Source: Solirubrobacterales bacterium
Lineage (GTDB): Bacteria > Actinomycetota > Thermoleophilia > Solirubrobacterales > JACPNS01
DNA: 64,000 nt
Reading direction: 5' to 3'
Assembly (NCBI GenBank): GCA_016185345.1
Contig: JACPNS010000003.1
Span: forward strand, 62,001 to 126,000
The number at the start of each line of letters is the position of its first letter. Position 1 is the stretch's first letter. The notes under the pieces were generated by a model. That model searched no databases and had not been told where the DNA came from. It worked only from the letters and a program-made list of their open reading frames with translations. Of this stretch, positions 1 through 7,991 are shown piece after piece. A program made the translations under genes and the position numbers.

Positions 1-199
1 TACCGCCAGGGTCTCGGGTGACGGTCGATTGCCCCATCGACTCGCGGATCACCTTGCCGCCGCCGAACACCGCCTCATCGCCACCAAACCCAAGATCGTC
101 CTCAATCTCAATCAGCAGATCGGTATCGGCCAGCCGCACCCGATCGCCCTTGGTCGGCCCATAGAGAGCTGCGTAACGCTCGCGTGAGATCTCACTCAT
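1..199 (-). CDS. ureC: Urease alpha subunit UreC, N-terminal part (cut by window edge)
   Basis: Catalytic subunit of urease, which hydrolyses urea to ammonia and carbamate at a di-nickel site in the cytoplasm. Only the first 66 codons are inside the window. They read [19 protein letters not shown], then an acidic stretch, [20 protein letters not shown] and a C-terminal TRDPGG, which is the conserved start of UreC. The ATG at 199 overlaps the ureB stop by 8 bases (ATGAGTGA), so translation is probably coupled. The active-site residues lie beyond the left edge. The family call is firm from the N-terminus alone; completeness cannot be judged. Confidence 0.93.
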   Translation of the reverse strand, partial: MSEISRERYAALYGPTKGDRVRLADTDLLIEIEDDLGFGGDEAVFGGGKVIRESMGQSTVTRDPGG

Positions 200-503
200 C
201 GAGGGCTCCTGCGACGTGGCCCCGTAGACCGGCTACTACGCGTGCGCCAACCAGCGGAACCAGTGCAACCTCGCGGTCGATGCCCGGCTCGAAGCGCACC
301 GCAGTTCCGGCCGGTACGTCCAAGCGATAGCCACGCGCCGCCGCGCGATCAAACTCCAAAGCTGCGTTCACCTCAGCAAAGTGAAAGTGCGAGCCGACCT
401 GGACGGGCCGATCGCCCGCATTTACGACGGGCAACACCAGAACCTCGCGTCCAGCGTTCAGCGCAAGCTGACCGTCACCGACGATGACCTCGCCGGGGAT
501 CAC
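192..503 (-). CDS. ureB: Urease beta subunit UreB
   Basis: Small structural subunit of urease, 103 residues, the usual length for a separate UreB. It starts [19 protein letters not shown] and carries the family core [18 protein letters not shown], then [15 protein letters not shown]. The start is a GTG whose bases overlap the ureA stop (GTGA). It lies between ureA and ureC, giving the standard A-B-C order with all junctions overlapping, so the three subunits are probably made at matched levels from one mRNA that begins at urtB. Confidence 0.96.
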   Translation of the reverse strand: MIPGEVIVGDGQLALNAGREVLVLPVVNAGDRPVQVGSHFHFAEVNAALEFDRAAARGYRLDVPAGTAVRFEPGIDREVALVPLVGARVVAGLRGHVAGALDE

Positions 504-802
504 TGAATCGGTCCGTGGATTGTGACCAGCTTCGTCCCATCGGGAAACGTCGCCTCAACCTGGACCTCGTTGATCATCGCCTCGACGCCGTCCATCACCT
601 CGTTGCGGGTCAGCACGTTACGGCCCGTCTGCATCAACTCTGCGACCGTGCGGCCGTCGCGCGCGCCCTCGAGAACGAAGTCGGTGATGATCGCCGTTGC
701 CTCTGGGTAATTGAGCTTCAGGCCACGGGCCTGGCGCTCTCGGGCAAGACCGGCGGCCATATGAATCATCAAGCGTTCTTGCTCCCGTGTCGTGAGACGC
801 AT
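500..802 (-). CDS. ureA: Urease gamma subunit UreA
   Basis: Smallest urease subunit, 100 residues, a normal length. The sequence begins [20 protein letters not shown] and contains [20 protein letters not shown] and the C-terminal KLVTIHGPI, all typical of UreA. The ATG overlaps the urtE stop (ATGA), which ties the enzyme genes directly to the urea transporter genes in one long leftward operon urtBCDE-ureABC. Nitrogen control is likely for such an operon, but no operator could be recognised in the sequence. Confidence 0.97.
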   Translation of the reverse strand: MRLTTREQERLMIHMAAGLARERQARGLKLNYPEATAIITDFVLEGARDGRTVAELMQTGRNVLTRNEVMDGVEAMINEVQVEATFPDGTKLVTIHGPIQ

Positions 803-1518
803 CAGACAGCGAGGAGGTCGCGAGCAGCTTCTGCGTCGAGATCTGCGGTGAGGCCGCGCTTTGTGACTTCGCCTGCTTCCATGACGATGTAGTTGTCAGC
901 GAGGCGCACCGCGAACTCGACGTACTGCTCGACGAGCAGAATCGCCATGCCGCGCGACTCGTTGATCTCGGTGATCGCCTTCTCGATCTCGAGGATGATC
1001 GACGGCTGGATGCCCTCGGTCGGTTCGTCGAGAACCATCAGCTTTGGCCGCGTGATCAATGCGCGGGCAATCGCAAGTTGTTGCTTCTGTCCGCCCGAAA
1101 GAAAGCCCGACGGCCGCTCGAGGATCGGCACGAGGCGAGGAAAGAGATCAAGCGCGTCGTTGATCGCGCCCTTGTCCTTGTGGGAAGTTGCGTCTTTGAC
1201 GACCTCGAGGTTCTCCATCACAGTCAAGTGCGGGAAGCCCTCGCGGCCCTGCGGCACGTATGCCAGGCCGCGCTTCACGCGGGCGCTCGGAGTGAGCGCG
1301 GTGATGTCTTCGTCTTCGAACTGAACGACTCCGCCGGTCGCGGGCATGATGCCCATGATCGTGTTCATCAGCGAGGTCTTGCCGGCGCCGTTGTGGCCCA
1401 TCAGGCAGGTGAGCGACTCGCTCTTCACATCGAGGTCCACGCCGAAAAGCACCTGGGTCTTGTCATATGCCGTGGCGACCTCGCGGACCTTGAGCAGTGA
1501 AGTCGCGTCGGTCATCAT
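802..1518 (-). CDS. urtE: Urea ABC transporter ATP-binding protein UrtE
   Basis: One of the two ATPases of the high-affinity urea importer, 238 residues. Walker A is GHNGAGKTS (about 41-49), the ABC signature is [15 protein letters not shown], and Walker B is [14 protein letters not shown]; the EGIQPS ending is characteristic of UrtE/LivF-type ATPases. The H-loop region follows in LLVEQYVEF. The start overlaps the urtD stop (ATGA). It should pair with UrtD under the UrtB-UrtC permease pair and belongs to the branched-chain amino acid (HAAT) transporter family; the urease neighbours make urea the substrate. Confidence 0.95.
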   Translation of the reverse strand: MMTDATSLLKVREVATAYDKTQVLFGVDLDVKSESLTCLMGHNGAGKTSLMNTIMGIMPATGGVVQFEDEDITALTPSARVKRGLAYVPQGREGFPHLTVMENLEVVKDATSHKDKGAINDALDLFPRLVPILERPSGFLSGGQKQQLAIARALITRPKLMVLDEPTEGIQPSIILEIEKAITEINESRGMAILLVEQYVEFAVRLADNYIVMEAGEVTKRGLTADLDAEAARDLLAV

Positions 1519-2261
1519 GCGAGCTCCTCCACTTCCGATCGTCCGAGGTAGACCTCTTGGACTTCTTCGTTTGCCTGGACCTCATCGATCGAGCCCTCGG
1601 TGAGAATCTTGCCATCGTGCATCACGGTGACGCCGGTGGCGAATCTGCGGACGAAGTCCATGTCGTGCTCAACGATCATCACGGTGCGGGTCTTGGCGAT
1701 CTCGGTGACAAGGTCACCGGTCTGCGTGCGCTCTTCCTTGCTCATGCCTGCGACGGGCTCGTCGAGCAGCAACATTCGCGGGTCGAGTGCCAGAAGCATC
1801 GCGATCTCCAGCCACTGCTTCTGGCCGTGGGAGAGCTCGCCGGCCTTGCGCTCGCCGTGGTCCGACAATCCCACGGTGGCCATGGCGCTCTGCACCTCTA
1901 CGGAAATTCCCTTGCGCTGGCGCAGCAGCTTGAAAAGCCCCAGGCGGAAGCTCGCGGCGAGGTCGATGTTCTCGATCACGGTCAGGTCGTCGAACACCGT
2001 CGGGTTCTGAAACGTGCGGCCGATGCCGCGCTTGACAATGTCGAATTCGCTCGTGCGGTCGATGCGGTCGCCGTCGAAGGTCACGGATCCAGAGGTGGGG
2101 TTGATCAGGCCGGAGATGACATCGATGCAAGTGGTCTTCCCTGCACCGTTAGGGCCGATCAGAAAGCGCACCTCGCCTTCCTCAACGTCCATCGATAGAT
2201 CGTCGATGGCGTGGAAGCCATCGAAGTCCATGATGATGTTTCGGATTTCAAGCATCGCCAT
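1515..2261 (-). CDS. urtD: Urea ABC transporter ATP-binding protein UrtD
   Basis: Second ATPase of the urea importer, 248 residues. Walker A GPNGAGKTT sits near residue 40. The signature is the family variant LSHGQKQWLEIAMLL, followed by Walker B MLLLDEPVAGMSKEE and the switch histidine in VIVEHDMDFV. The LSHGQKQWLEI and AGMSKEE forms separate UrtD from ordinary LivG. Its ATG touches the urtC stop. Together with UrtE it powers import through the membrane pair encoded just upstream. Confidence 0.95.
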   Translation of the reverse strand: MAMLEIRNIIMDFDGFHAIDDLSMDVEEGEVRFLIGPNGAGKTTCIDVISGLINPTSGSVTFDGDRIDRTSEFDIVKRGIGRTFQNPTVFDDLTVIENIDLAASFRLGLFKLLRQRKGISVEVQSAMATVGLSDHGERKAGELSHGQKQWLEIAMLLALDPRMLLLDEPVAGMSKEERTQTGDLVTEIAKTRTVMIVEHDMDFVRRFATGVTVMHDGKILTEGSIDEVQANEEVQEVYLGRSEVEELA

Positions 2262-3430
2262 CAGCCGGCTGCCCCTCCGGTGGCGGGGGACTCGCTGCCC
2301 GGGCGCTCGATGGGCCTCTTGGCCGGGCCGCCGGGAAGAATGCCCTTCACCTTTGTGATCGCGTTCTTGATCAATCCGGCTAGACCAGCGGGGAAGAATG
2401 CGACGACGATGATGAAGAGCAGGCCGAGGAAGTAGGTCCAGAACGACGGGAACTTCTCGGAGAGTCCTGTCTTTGCCCAGCTAACCACCAGCGCCCCGAC
2501 AACGGCCCCCCAAAGGGTTGCGCGCCCGCCGATGGCGACCCAGATGACCATCTCAATGGAGGGCACAATGCCCATCAACGCGGGGGAGATGATGCCGACA
2601 ATCGGTACGAACAGGGCGCCCGCGAGGCCTGCCATGCCCGCTGCTACCGAGTACCCGATCGTCTTGATCGTCGCGGGGTTGTAGCCGAGGAAGCGAACGC
2701 GCTCCTCCTGGTCGCGCGACGCGATCAGCAATCGGCCGAACCGACTGCGAACGAGTTGGCGGCCGATCACGTAACAAATACCGAGCGCGACGAACGCGAT
2801 GTAGTACAGCGAGGTGGTTGACGACGCGGTGTCGTTCAGGTCAATCCCGAAGAAGTTCGTGAAGTTGGTCAGCCCGTTTGTGCCACCGGTCGCGCCCTGC
2901 TGGCCGATGATCAGAATCACGAACGCGGCAGCCAACGCCTGGCTGAGGATGGCGAAGTATGGGCCGCGAACACGCCTGCGAAAGATCAGGCTACCCAGCA
3001 GGAATGCAAAGAGCATCGGAATGATCACTACCAGTGGGATTGCAATCCATGCGTACCTCAGTGGCTCCCAGATCAGCGGCAGCGACTCAACGCCGCTCCA
3101 GGTCATGAAGTCCGGGAGGTTGCCCGGGCCGGCTTCGGCCATCTTCATGTACATGCCCATCACGTAGCCGCCCATGCCGAAGAACACGCCCTGGCCGAGC
3201 ACGAGCATTCCGCCGTAGCCCCATGCGAGGTCGATGCCAATCGCAATTATCGCGAAGCAGGCGTACTTGGCCAGCAGGTCGAGCCGGAACTCGGAGAGCA
3301 ACGAGGGTGCGATCAACATGAAAACTATCGCCGCAACGATCAGGCCGATCTGTCCCCGGGCAAAACCCTGCCAGCTGTTCTGAGCCGCCGCGTCTGTGCC
3401 GACGACGTCTTCTTGGATGCTGTCGGTCAT
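2261..3430 (-). CDS. urtC: Urea ABC transporter permease UrtC
   Basis: Membrane subunit of the urea importer (LivM-like), 389 residues. After a soluble N-terminus of about 25 residues come around ten hydrophobic segments. The LivM-type landmark GYGGMLVLGQGVFFGMGGY is visible near residue 75, and RGPYFAILSQALAAAF and an RDQEERVRFLGYN loop follow. The C-terminal tail (after VVAFFPAGLAGL) is Pro/Gly-rich and cytoplasmic. Its start overlaps the urtB stop (ATGA). It forms the channel with UrtB. Confidence 0.95.
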   Translation of the reverse strand: MTDSIQEDVVGTDAAAQNSWQGFARGQIGLIVAAIVFMLIAPSLLSEFRLDLLAKYACFAIIAIGIDLAWGYGGMLVLGQGVFFGMGGYVMGMYMKMAEAGPGNLPDFMTWSGVESLPLIWEPLRYAWIAIPLVVIIPMLFAFLLGSLIFRRRVRGPYFAILSQALAAAFVILIIGQQGATGGTNGLTNFTNFFGIDLNDTASSTTSLYYIAFVALGICYVIGRQLVRSRFGRLLIASRDQEERVRFLGYNPATIKTIGYSVAAGMAGLAGALFVPIVGIISPALMGIVPSIEMVIWVAIGGRATLWGAVVGALVVSWAKTGLSEKFPSFWTYFLGLLFIIVVAFFPAGLAGLIKNAITKVKGILPGGPAKRPIERPGSESPATGGAAG

Positions 3431-4314
3431 GCCATCGCCCTCGTGTGCTGGACAACGACGCCCTGCGGTCGGAATTGAAGGAAGACGATGATCGCGACAA
3501 ACACGAGCACCGATGCGACACTCGAGGTGGTGAGGTACTCGGTGTAGGAGTTGAAGATTCCGATTGCGAAGGCCGCGATCACGGCGCCACGGATAGAGCC
3601 GAGCCCACCGACGATCACGACCAGAAATGCATTGACGATGTACGCAGTGCCGAGTGTCGGGCCGATTGACCCGAGCAGCGAGATGCCCACGCCCGCTACG
3701 CCCGCGAGTCCGGAGCCGATGAAGAAGGTGCGGCGATCAACCGGTGGTGAGGAGATTCCACTGGCCTCCGCGAGCGGACGGTTCTGGACGACTGCGCGCA
3801 TCCGTGTTCCGTTTGAGGTTTTGGTCATGAACACCCAGATTGCAAGCACAGAGAGCATCACTAGCGCGATGATGAAGAGGCGCGTGTAGGACATCGAGAC
3901 GTCGGCGATCTTCACCGCACCATCGAGAAACCCCGGCGCGACAACCTGCACGTTCGGCGCTCCAAAAATGTCGCGCGCCAACTGCTGGAGTATCAGCGCG
4001 ACTCCCCAGGTAACAAGAAGCGTGTCGAGCGGGCGACCATAAAGCCGCTTGATCAGAACGATCTCGAGCAGCAGGCCAAGTGCACCGGCCACCAAGAATG
4101 CGATCGGCAACGAGAACCAGAAGGCGGCGCCCGCTGCGACCCCGAAGGTGACCTGCAGGACGTAGCCGGTGTAGGCGCCAGCCATGATGAATTCGCCGTG
4201 GGCCATGTTGATCACGTTCATCTGGCCGAACGTGAAAGTCAGGCCGAGCGCGATCAGCAACAACAGTGAGCCTGTTGAGAGACCAGCGAACAGTTGCGAA
4301 AAGAATGTCGTCAT
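3427..4314 (-). CDS. urtB: Urea ABC transporter permease UrtB
   Basis: LivH-like membrane subunit of the urea importer. I start it at the ATG at 4314 ([20 protein letters not shown]), giving 295 residues, the normal size. An upstream ATG at 4461 in the same frame would add 49 residues of low-complexity, Arg/Pro-rich sequence that is not part of the family. The conserved [20 protein letters not shown] motif follows the first helix, and [13 protein letters not shown] and [12 protein letters not shown] occur later. First gene of the leftward urt-ure operon and divergent from urtA, with 285 bases between the two starts. Confidence 0.95.
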   Translation of the reverse strand: MTTFFSQLFAGLSTGSLLLLIALGLTFTFGQMNVINMAHGEFIMAGAYTGYVLQVTFGVAAGAAFWFSLPIAFLVAGALGLLLEIVLIKRLYGRPLDTLLVTWGVALILQQLARDIFGAPNVQVVAPGFLDGAVKIADVSMSYTRLFIIALVMLSVLAIWVFMTKTSNGTRMRAVVQNRPLAEASGISSPPVDRRTFFIGSGLAGVAGVGISLLGSIGPTLGTAYIVNAFLVVIVGGLGSIRGAVIAAFAIGIFNSYTEYLTTSSVASVLVFVAIIVFLQFRPQGVVVQHTRAMA

Positions 4315-4599
4315 CGCGGTGGGGTTCTTCGCTTTGGTAGGGAGCGGAGTGCTTGCGAGCACGGGGGTACGGTCGCGATCGACTCTAGGTTTGGCCGGCG
4401 GGCGGCCGTTTGTACGAGCGTCCGAAAAGGTCCCGAGATTTTTGGCAAGTTGTCCTGCCACGTCTGCGCCGCGGCGACTTACGTTCTGTGGGCTTCTAAA
4501 TATGCGCGGAGAGCTCCCCCGAATCCGCGCGCTCGGCCTCCCCAGATGTCCGTCGGTACCCGGATGTCCTTTACCCCACGCAGATCCGAAAGGACAGAA
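4315..4599. promoter_or_regulatory. Divergent intergenic region between urtB and urtA
   Basis: This 285-base region must hold promoters for both the urtBCDE-ureABC operon and urtA. Just before the urtA ATG there is a clear ribosome binding site (GAAAGGACAG). I found no riboswitch fold, and no palindrome that I could assign to GlnR, AmtR or another nitrogen regulator, so the control sites remain unplaced. Confidence 0.5.
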
Positions 4600-5844
4600 A
4601 TGAATAGTTCCCTGATCAAAAAGCTGGTGCTGCTCGCACTGGTTGTTGTCGGGCTCTTTGCGATTGCAGGTTGCGGCAGTAACGAGGACGCCTCCTCGAG
4701 TTCGACCGCATCAGTTGAAAACCCTGGAGTTGACGGCGACACGATCAAGGTCGGAATTCTCCACTCGCTCTCTGGCACGATGGCGATCAGCGAAGTTGCT
4801 GTAGCCAACGCCGAAAAGCTCGCGATCGAAGAGATCAACGCAGACGGCGGCGTTCTCGGCAAGAAACTCGTCGCGGTCGAGGAAGACGGTGCATCCGACT
4901 GGCCGACGTTTGCCGAAAAGGCGCGCAAGCTGAACAAGGAAGACGGCGTTGCCGCAGTCTTCGGTGGTTGGACGTCGGCCTCGCGTAAGGCGATGCTGCC
5001 CGTCTTCGAGAAGGACAAGGCGTTGCTCTACTACCCGGTCCAGTACGAGGGACTTGAGTCCTCCCCGTACATCTTCTACCAGGGCGCCACCACCAACCAA
5101 CAGATCATTCCTGCCCTCGAGTACATGAAGAAGGAGGGCAAGAAGAAGATCTACCTCGTCGGATCGGACTACGTGTTCCCGCGAACCGCCAACAAGGAGA
5201 TACGGGCGTGGGCGAAGGCCAACGACATGGAGATCGTCGGCGAGGAGTACACGCCACTCGGTCACACGGAGTACGAAACCTCGATCAACAAGATCAAGGC
5301 CGCCAAGCCGGACGCTGTGTTCAACACGCTCAACGGTGACTCGAACGTCGCCTTTTTCAAGCAGTACAAGGCCGCTGGCATGAGCTGTAAGGACACCCAG
5401 GTGATGTCCGTCTCGGTCGCCGAAGAAGAAGTGGGCGGCATCGGCATCGAAAACGTTGAGGGTTGCGAAGTGGCCTGGAACTACTACCAGACCCTTCCTG
5501 GCGATGCGAACAAGAAGTTCGTCAAGGCCTACAAGGCCAAATACGGCAAGAACAAGAACACCGCCGACCCGATCGAGGCCGGCTACCTAGGTGTCTACCT
5601 CTGGGCCATGCAGGTCGAGAAGGCCGGAACCACCAACGTGGAGAAGGTCAAGGCCGCAGCCGACGGCATCAAGATGGACGCGCCGGAAGGCGAAGTCACG
5701 ATGGACGCTGAGAACCAGCACCTATGGAAGACGGCCCGCATCGGCGTGATCAACAAGGACGGTTTGATCGACGAAGTCTGGAACTCAGGCAAGCCGATCA
5801 AGCCGGACCCCTACCTCAAGGGCTACAGCTGGTGGAAGGGATAG
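4600..5844 (+). CDS. urtA: Urea ABC transporter substrate-binding lipoprotein UrtA
   Basis: Extracellular urea-binding protein, 414 residues. The start is the ATG at 4600, which follows a strong ribosome binding site; in-frame sequence upstream is not family-like. The N-terminus is a lipoprotein signal: two Lys, a hydrophobic core and the lipobox AIAGC with Cys25. The mature protein has the UrtA landmarks [53 protein letters not shown] and [12 protein letters not shown]. It is transcribed away from urtBCDE. UrtA captures urea and delivers it to the UrtB-UrtC channel. Confidence 0.96.
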   Translation: MNSSLIKKLVLLALVVVGLFAIAGCGSNEDASSSSTASVENPGVDGDTIKVGILHSLSGTMAISEVAVANAEKLAIEEINADGGVLGKKLVAVEEDGASDWPTFAEKARKLNKEDGVAAVFGGWTSASRKAMLPVFEKDKALLYYPVQYEGLESSPYIFYQGATTNQQIIPALEYMKKEGKKKIYLVGSDYVFPRTANKEIRAWAKANDMEIVGEEYTPLGHTEYETSINKIKAAKPDAVFNTLNGDSNVAFFKQYKAAGMSCKDTQVMSVSVAEEEVGGIGIENVEGCEVAWNYYQTLPGDANKKFVKAYKAKYGKNKNTADPIEAGYLGVYLWAMQVEKAGTTNVEKVKAAADGIKMDAPEGEVTMDAENQHLWKTARIGVINKDGLIDEVWNSGKPIKPDPYLKGYSWWKG

Positions 5845-5947
5845 TCCAGAGTCAATCCGGACTGACACGTTTGCACCGCGCGGGGGTGGATCTTCGGATC
5901 CGCCCCCGTATGCGATTTGCCACACGCACAAATGGAGTAGCCGACCA

Positions 5948-6640
5948 ATGCATCTGATCCTCGACGACAACGGCAGGCCCGTCCCGCATCATGACCACTA
6001 CCACCCGATCGAGCCCGGCGACCGCGCCGTACGCATCGGGATCGGCGGGCCTGTCGGGAGCGGCAAGACTGCACTGGTCGCCTCGCTCTGCAAGGAGCTC
6101 GGATCGGAGCTGAAGATTGGCGTCGTCACGAATGACATCTACACAACTGAGGACGCTGATTTTCTGAAGCGCGAAGGCGTGCTTGAGGACGGTCGCATCA
6201 TCGCCGTGGAAACGGGCTGTTGCCCGCACACTGCGATTCGCGATGACATCTCGATGAATCTCGATGCGGTCGAACGGCTCGAGGAATCGCTCGGCAACGA
6301 TGTTGACCTGATGCTGATCGAAAGCGGCGGCGACAACCTGACCGCCATATTCTCGCGCGGACTGGTCGATCGACAGATCTTCGTGCTCGACACGGCGGGT
6401 GGCGACGATGTGCCGCGAAAGGGTGGACCGGGCGTGAAGGACGCCGACCTTCTGGTCATCAACAAGACCGATCTCGCTCCGTTGGTCGGAGCAGACCTTG
6501 AGATGATGGAGCGCGACGCGAAAGAACGCCGAGGCGAATCGCCGACGATCTTTGCGAGCCACGCGGGTGGCGGCGTCTGCGAGGAAATCGTCGCGTGGGT
6601 CCGCGAGCAGGTCGCCGTTCGTTCGGTTGCCCAGGACTGA
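5948..6640 (+). CDS. ureG: Urease accessory GTPase UreG
   Basis: SIMIBI-class GTPase that drives nickel insertion into urease, 230 residues. The P-loop GPVGSGKT is at residues 34-41. The nickel-binding Cys-Pro-His motif is in [12 protein letters not shown], and the guanine-specificity motif is NKTD in [15 protein letters not shown]. The His-rich N-terminus (PHHDHYHP) is a common UreG extension that may hold metal. It lies 103 bases behind urtA. ureD, ureE and ureF are absent from the window and would be expected beyond the left end, after ureC. Confidence 0.96.
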   Translation: MHLILDDNGRPVPHHDHYHPIEPGDRAVRIGIGGPVGSGKTALVASLCKELGSELKIGVVTNDIYTTEDADFLKREGVLEDGRIIAVETGCCPHTAIRDDISMNLDAVERLEESLGNDVDLMLIESGGDNLTAIFSRGLVDRQIFVLDTAGGDDVPRKGGPGVKDADLLVINKTDLAPLVGADLEMMERDAKERRGESPTIFASHAGGGVCEEIVAWVREQVAVRSVAQD

Positions 6641-6656
6641 GCTCCGCGACTACGAG

Positions 6657-6662
6657 TAGCGT
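6657..6662 (+). promoter_or_regulatory. -10 hexamer TAGCGT before the MFS gene
   Basis: TAGCGT lies 9 bases before the ATG at 6672. It fits the repeated leaderless-type promoter pattern of this window, although the spacing is the longest of the set. Confidence 0.35.
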
Positions 6663-6671
6663 TGCCGCTCG

Positions 6672-7991
6672 ATGAGCGAGGAGCGATCGAGGAACGACTG
6701 GTCTGCGGTCGGGGCGTACGCCCTGCTGGCCGGGGTCAGCCAGATGCTCTGGCTTACCTACGCGCCGATCACGACTGAGAGTGCCACCCACTTCGGGGTG
6801 TCCGAGGACGCGGTCGGCTGGCTCGCACAGATCTTTCCGCTGCTCTACGTGCTGCTCGCGATCCCGGCCGGTCTGTTGCTGGACCGTTGGCTGCGCCAGA
6901 CGTTGATCGGCGCAGCTGGGCTGATGGCCGTTGGGGCTGTGATCCGGATGGCTGGCAGCAGCTTTGAGCTTGCACTTGCGGGCCAGGTTCTGATTGCGAT
7001 CGCGCAACCGGCAGTTCTCGCGGCAGTGACCAAATTGGCGGCCGATCGCGTCCGCGAGGATCGGCGGGCGATCGCGATCGGCGTCGGATCTGCTGGGTCG
7101 TTTCTTGGTCTGGTCGCCGCCCTCGTGCTTGGCGCGACCGTCGGCGCGAGCGACGAACTGAAGCCACTCCTCGCGATCAATCTCTCATTCGCAGCGCTGG
7201 GCTTGATCGCGATCTCATTTGGCCTGCGCAGCGAATCGGCTCATGAGGCATCGGCTTCCGCTGCAATCACACGTGTCGATCTGAGCGCCATCTACAAGGA
7301 TCCAGTTCTGCGGCGACTCGGCGCGATGACCTTCATCGGCGTGGGCGTGTTCAACGGCCTGGCAACATGGCTTGAGGTTTTGCTCAATCCGGAGGGGATC
7401 TCCAGCAGCACTACGAGCTGGATCCTCGTGGTGATGACAGTTTCGGGAGTGGTCGGCGCGGTCGTGCTTTCGCCGCGGATTTCTGCGCGAGGCAGTGAGC
7501 GCGGATTTCTCCAGGTCGCTGCGTTGGTCGGCGCGGGCGCGTTCTTGCTTCTCACGGTCGCTCAAATGGATCTGACGATCGGCATCATCCTCATTCAATA
7601 CGCGAACGACCTGATCGATTCTCAGTCGAGCAGGAAGGTCACCTTCAGGTTCATGCGGCACTGCGTTTTCTCACCGCTTGAGACGACGACCTGCTCCTCT
7701 GACACGGGGCGGTCCTCCCGTGAGGGTTTGAATGGGGGACCATCGTCTCGGCCGACGTTCAGCCGCGCGGCACCGGCTGGAAGCGTCGCAGTCGCAGTGC
7801 GTTCAGCACGACGGAAATACTGCTCATCGCCATCGCGGCGCCAGCCACAACCGGGCCGAGGACTCCGGCGACGGCGAGTGGAATGGCGAGCACGTTGTAA
7901 CCGAAGGCCCACCCGAGGTTCTGCTGAATCGTGCGCAGTGTGGATCGGCTCAGGCGAACTGCGTCAACGATCGCCAGCGGTTCTCCGCTGA
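6672..7991 (+). CDS. MFS transporter, 3' end lost (probable pseudogene)
   Basis: Major facilitator superfamily protein whose recognisable part is about residues 1-311 (to about 7605). It shows nine or ten hydrophobic segments, the A-loop-like AGLLLDRWLRQT after helix 2, and a central loop near residue 200. A normal member has about 400 residues and 12 helices. After about 7605 the frame stays open but becomes Arg/Ser-rich and antisense to copA, so the last helices are missing rather than frameshifted: I found no continuation in the other frames up to copA. The substrate is unknown. Either a remnant or a product with an aberrant tail. Confidence 0.6.
   Translation: MSEERSRNDWSAVGAYALLAGVSQMLWLTYAPITTESATHFGVSEDAVGWLAQIFPLLYVLLAIPAGLLLDRWLRQTLIGAAGLMAVGAVIRMAGSSFELALAGQVLIAIAQPAVLAAVTKLAADRVREDRRAIAIGVGSAGSFLGLVAALVLGATVGASDELKPLLAINLSFAALGLIAISFGLRSESAHEASASAAITRVDLSAIYKDPVLRRLGAMTFIGVGVFNGLATWLEVLLNPEGISSSTTSWILVVMTVSGVVGAVVLSPRISARGSERGFLQVAALVGAGAFLLLTVAQMDLTIGIILIQYANDLIDSQSSRKVTFRFMRHCVFSPLETTTCSSDTGRSSREGLNGGPSSRPTFSRAAPAGSVAVAVRSARRKYCSSPSRRQPQPGRGLRRRRVEWRARCNRRPTRGSAESCAVWIGSGELRQRSPAVLR
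7622..7705 (-). CDS. Candidate 27-residue protein downstream of copA
   Basis: A short frame starts with GTG at 7705, eight bases after a GGGAGG ribosome binding site, and encodes VSEEQVVVSSGEKTQCRMNL followed by KVTFLLD. It lies 53 bases behind the copA stop on the same strand and beside the point where the MFS gene loses homology. One Cys and one Met could bind Cu(I), but this is speculation. It may instead be a remnant of a larger gene lost in the same rearrangement. No family recognised. Confidence 0.3.
   Translation of the reverse strand: MSEEQVVVSSGEKTQCRMNLKVTFLLD

Noticed and set aside
1497-2198. 233-codon plus-strand frame across urtD
   Set aside because: Antisense to UrtD, whose Walker and signature motifs are complete.
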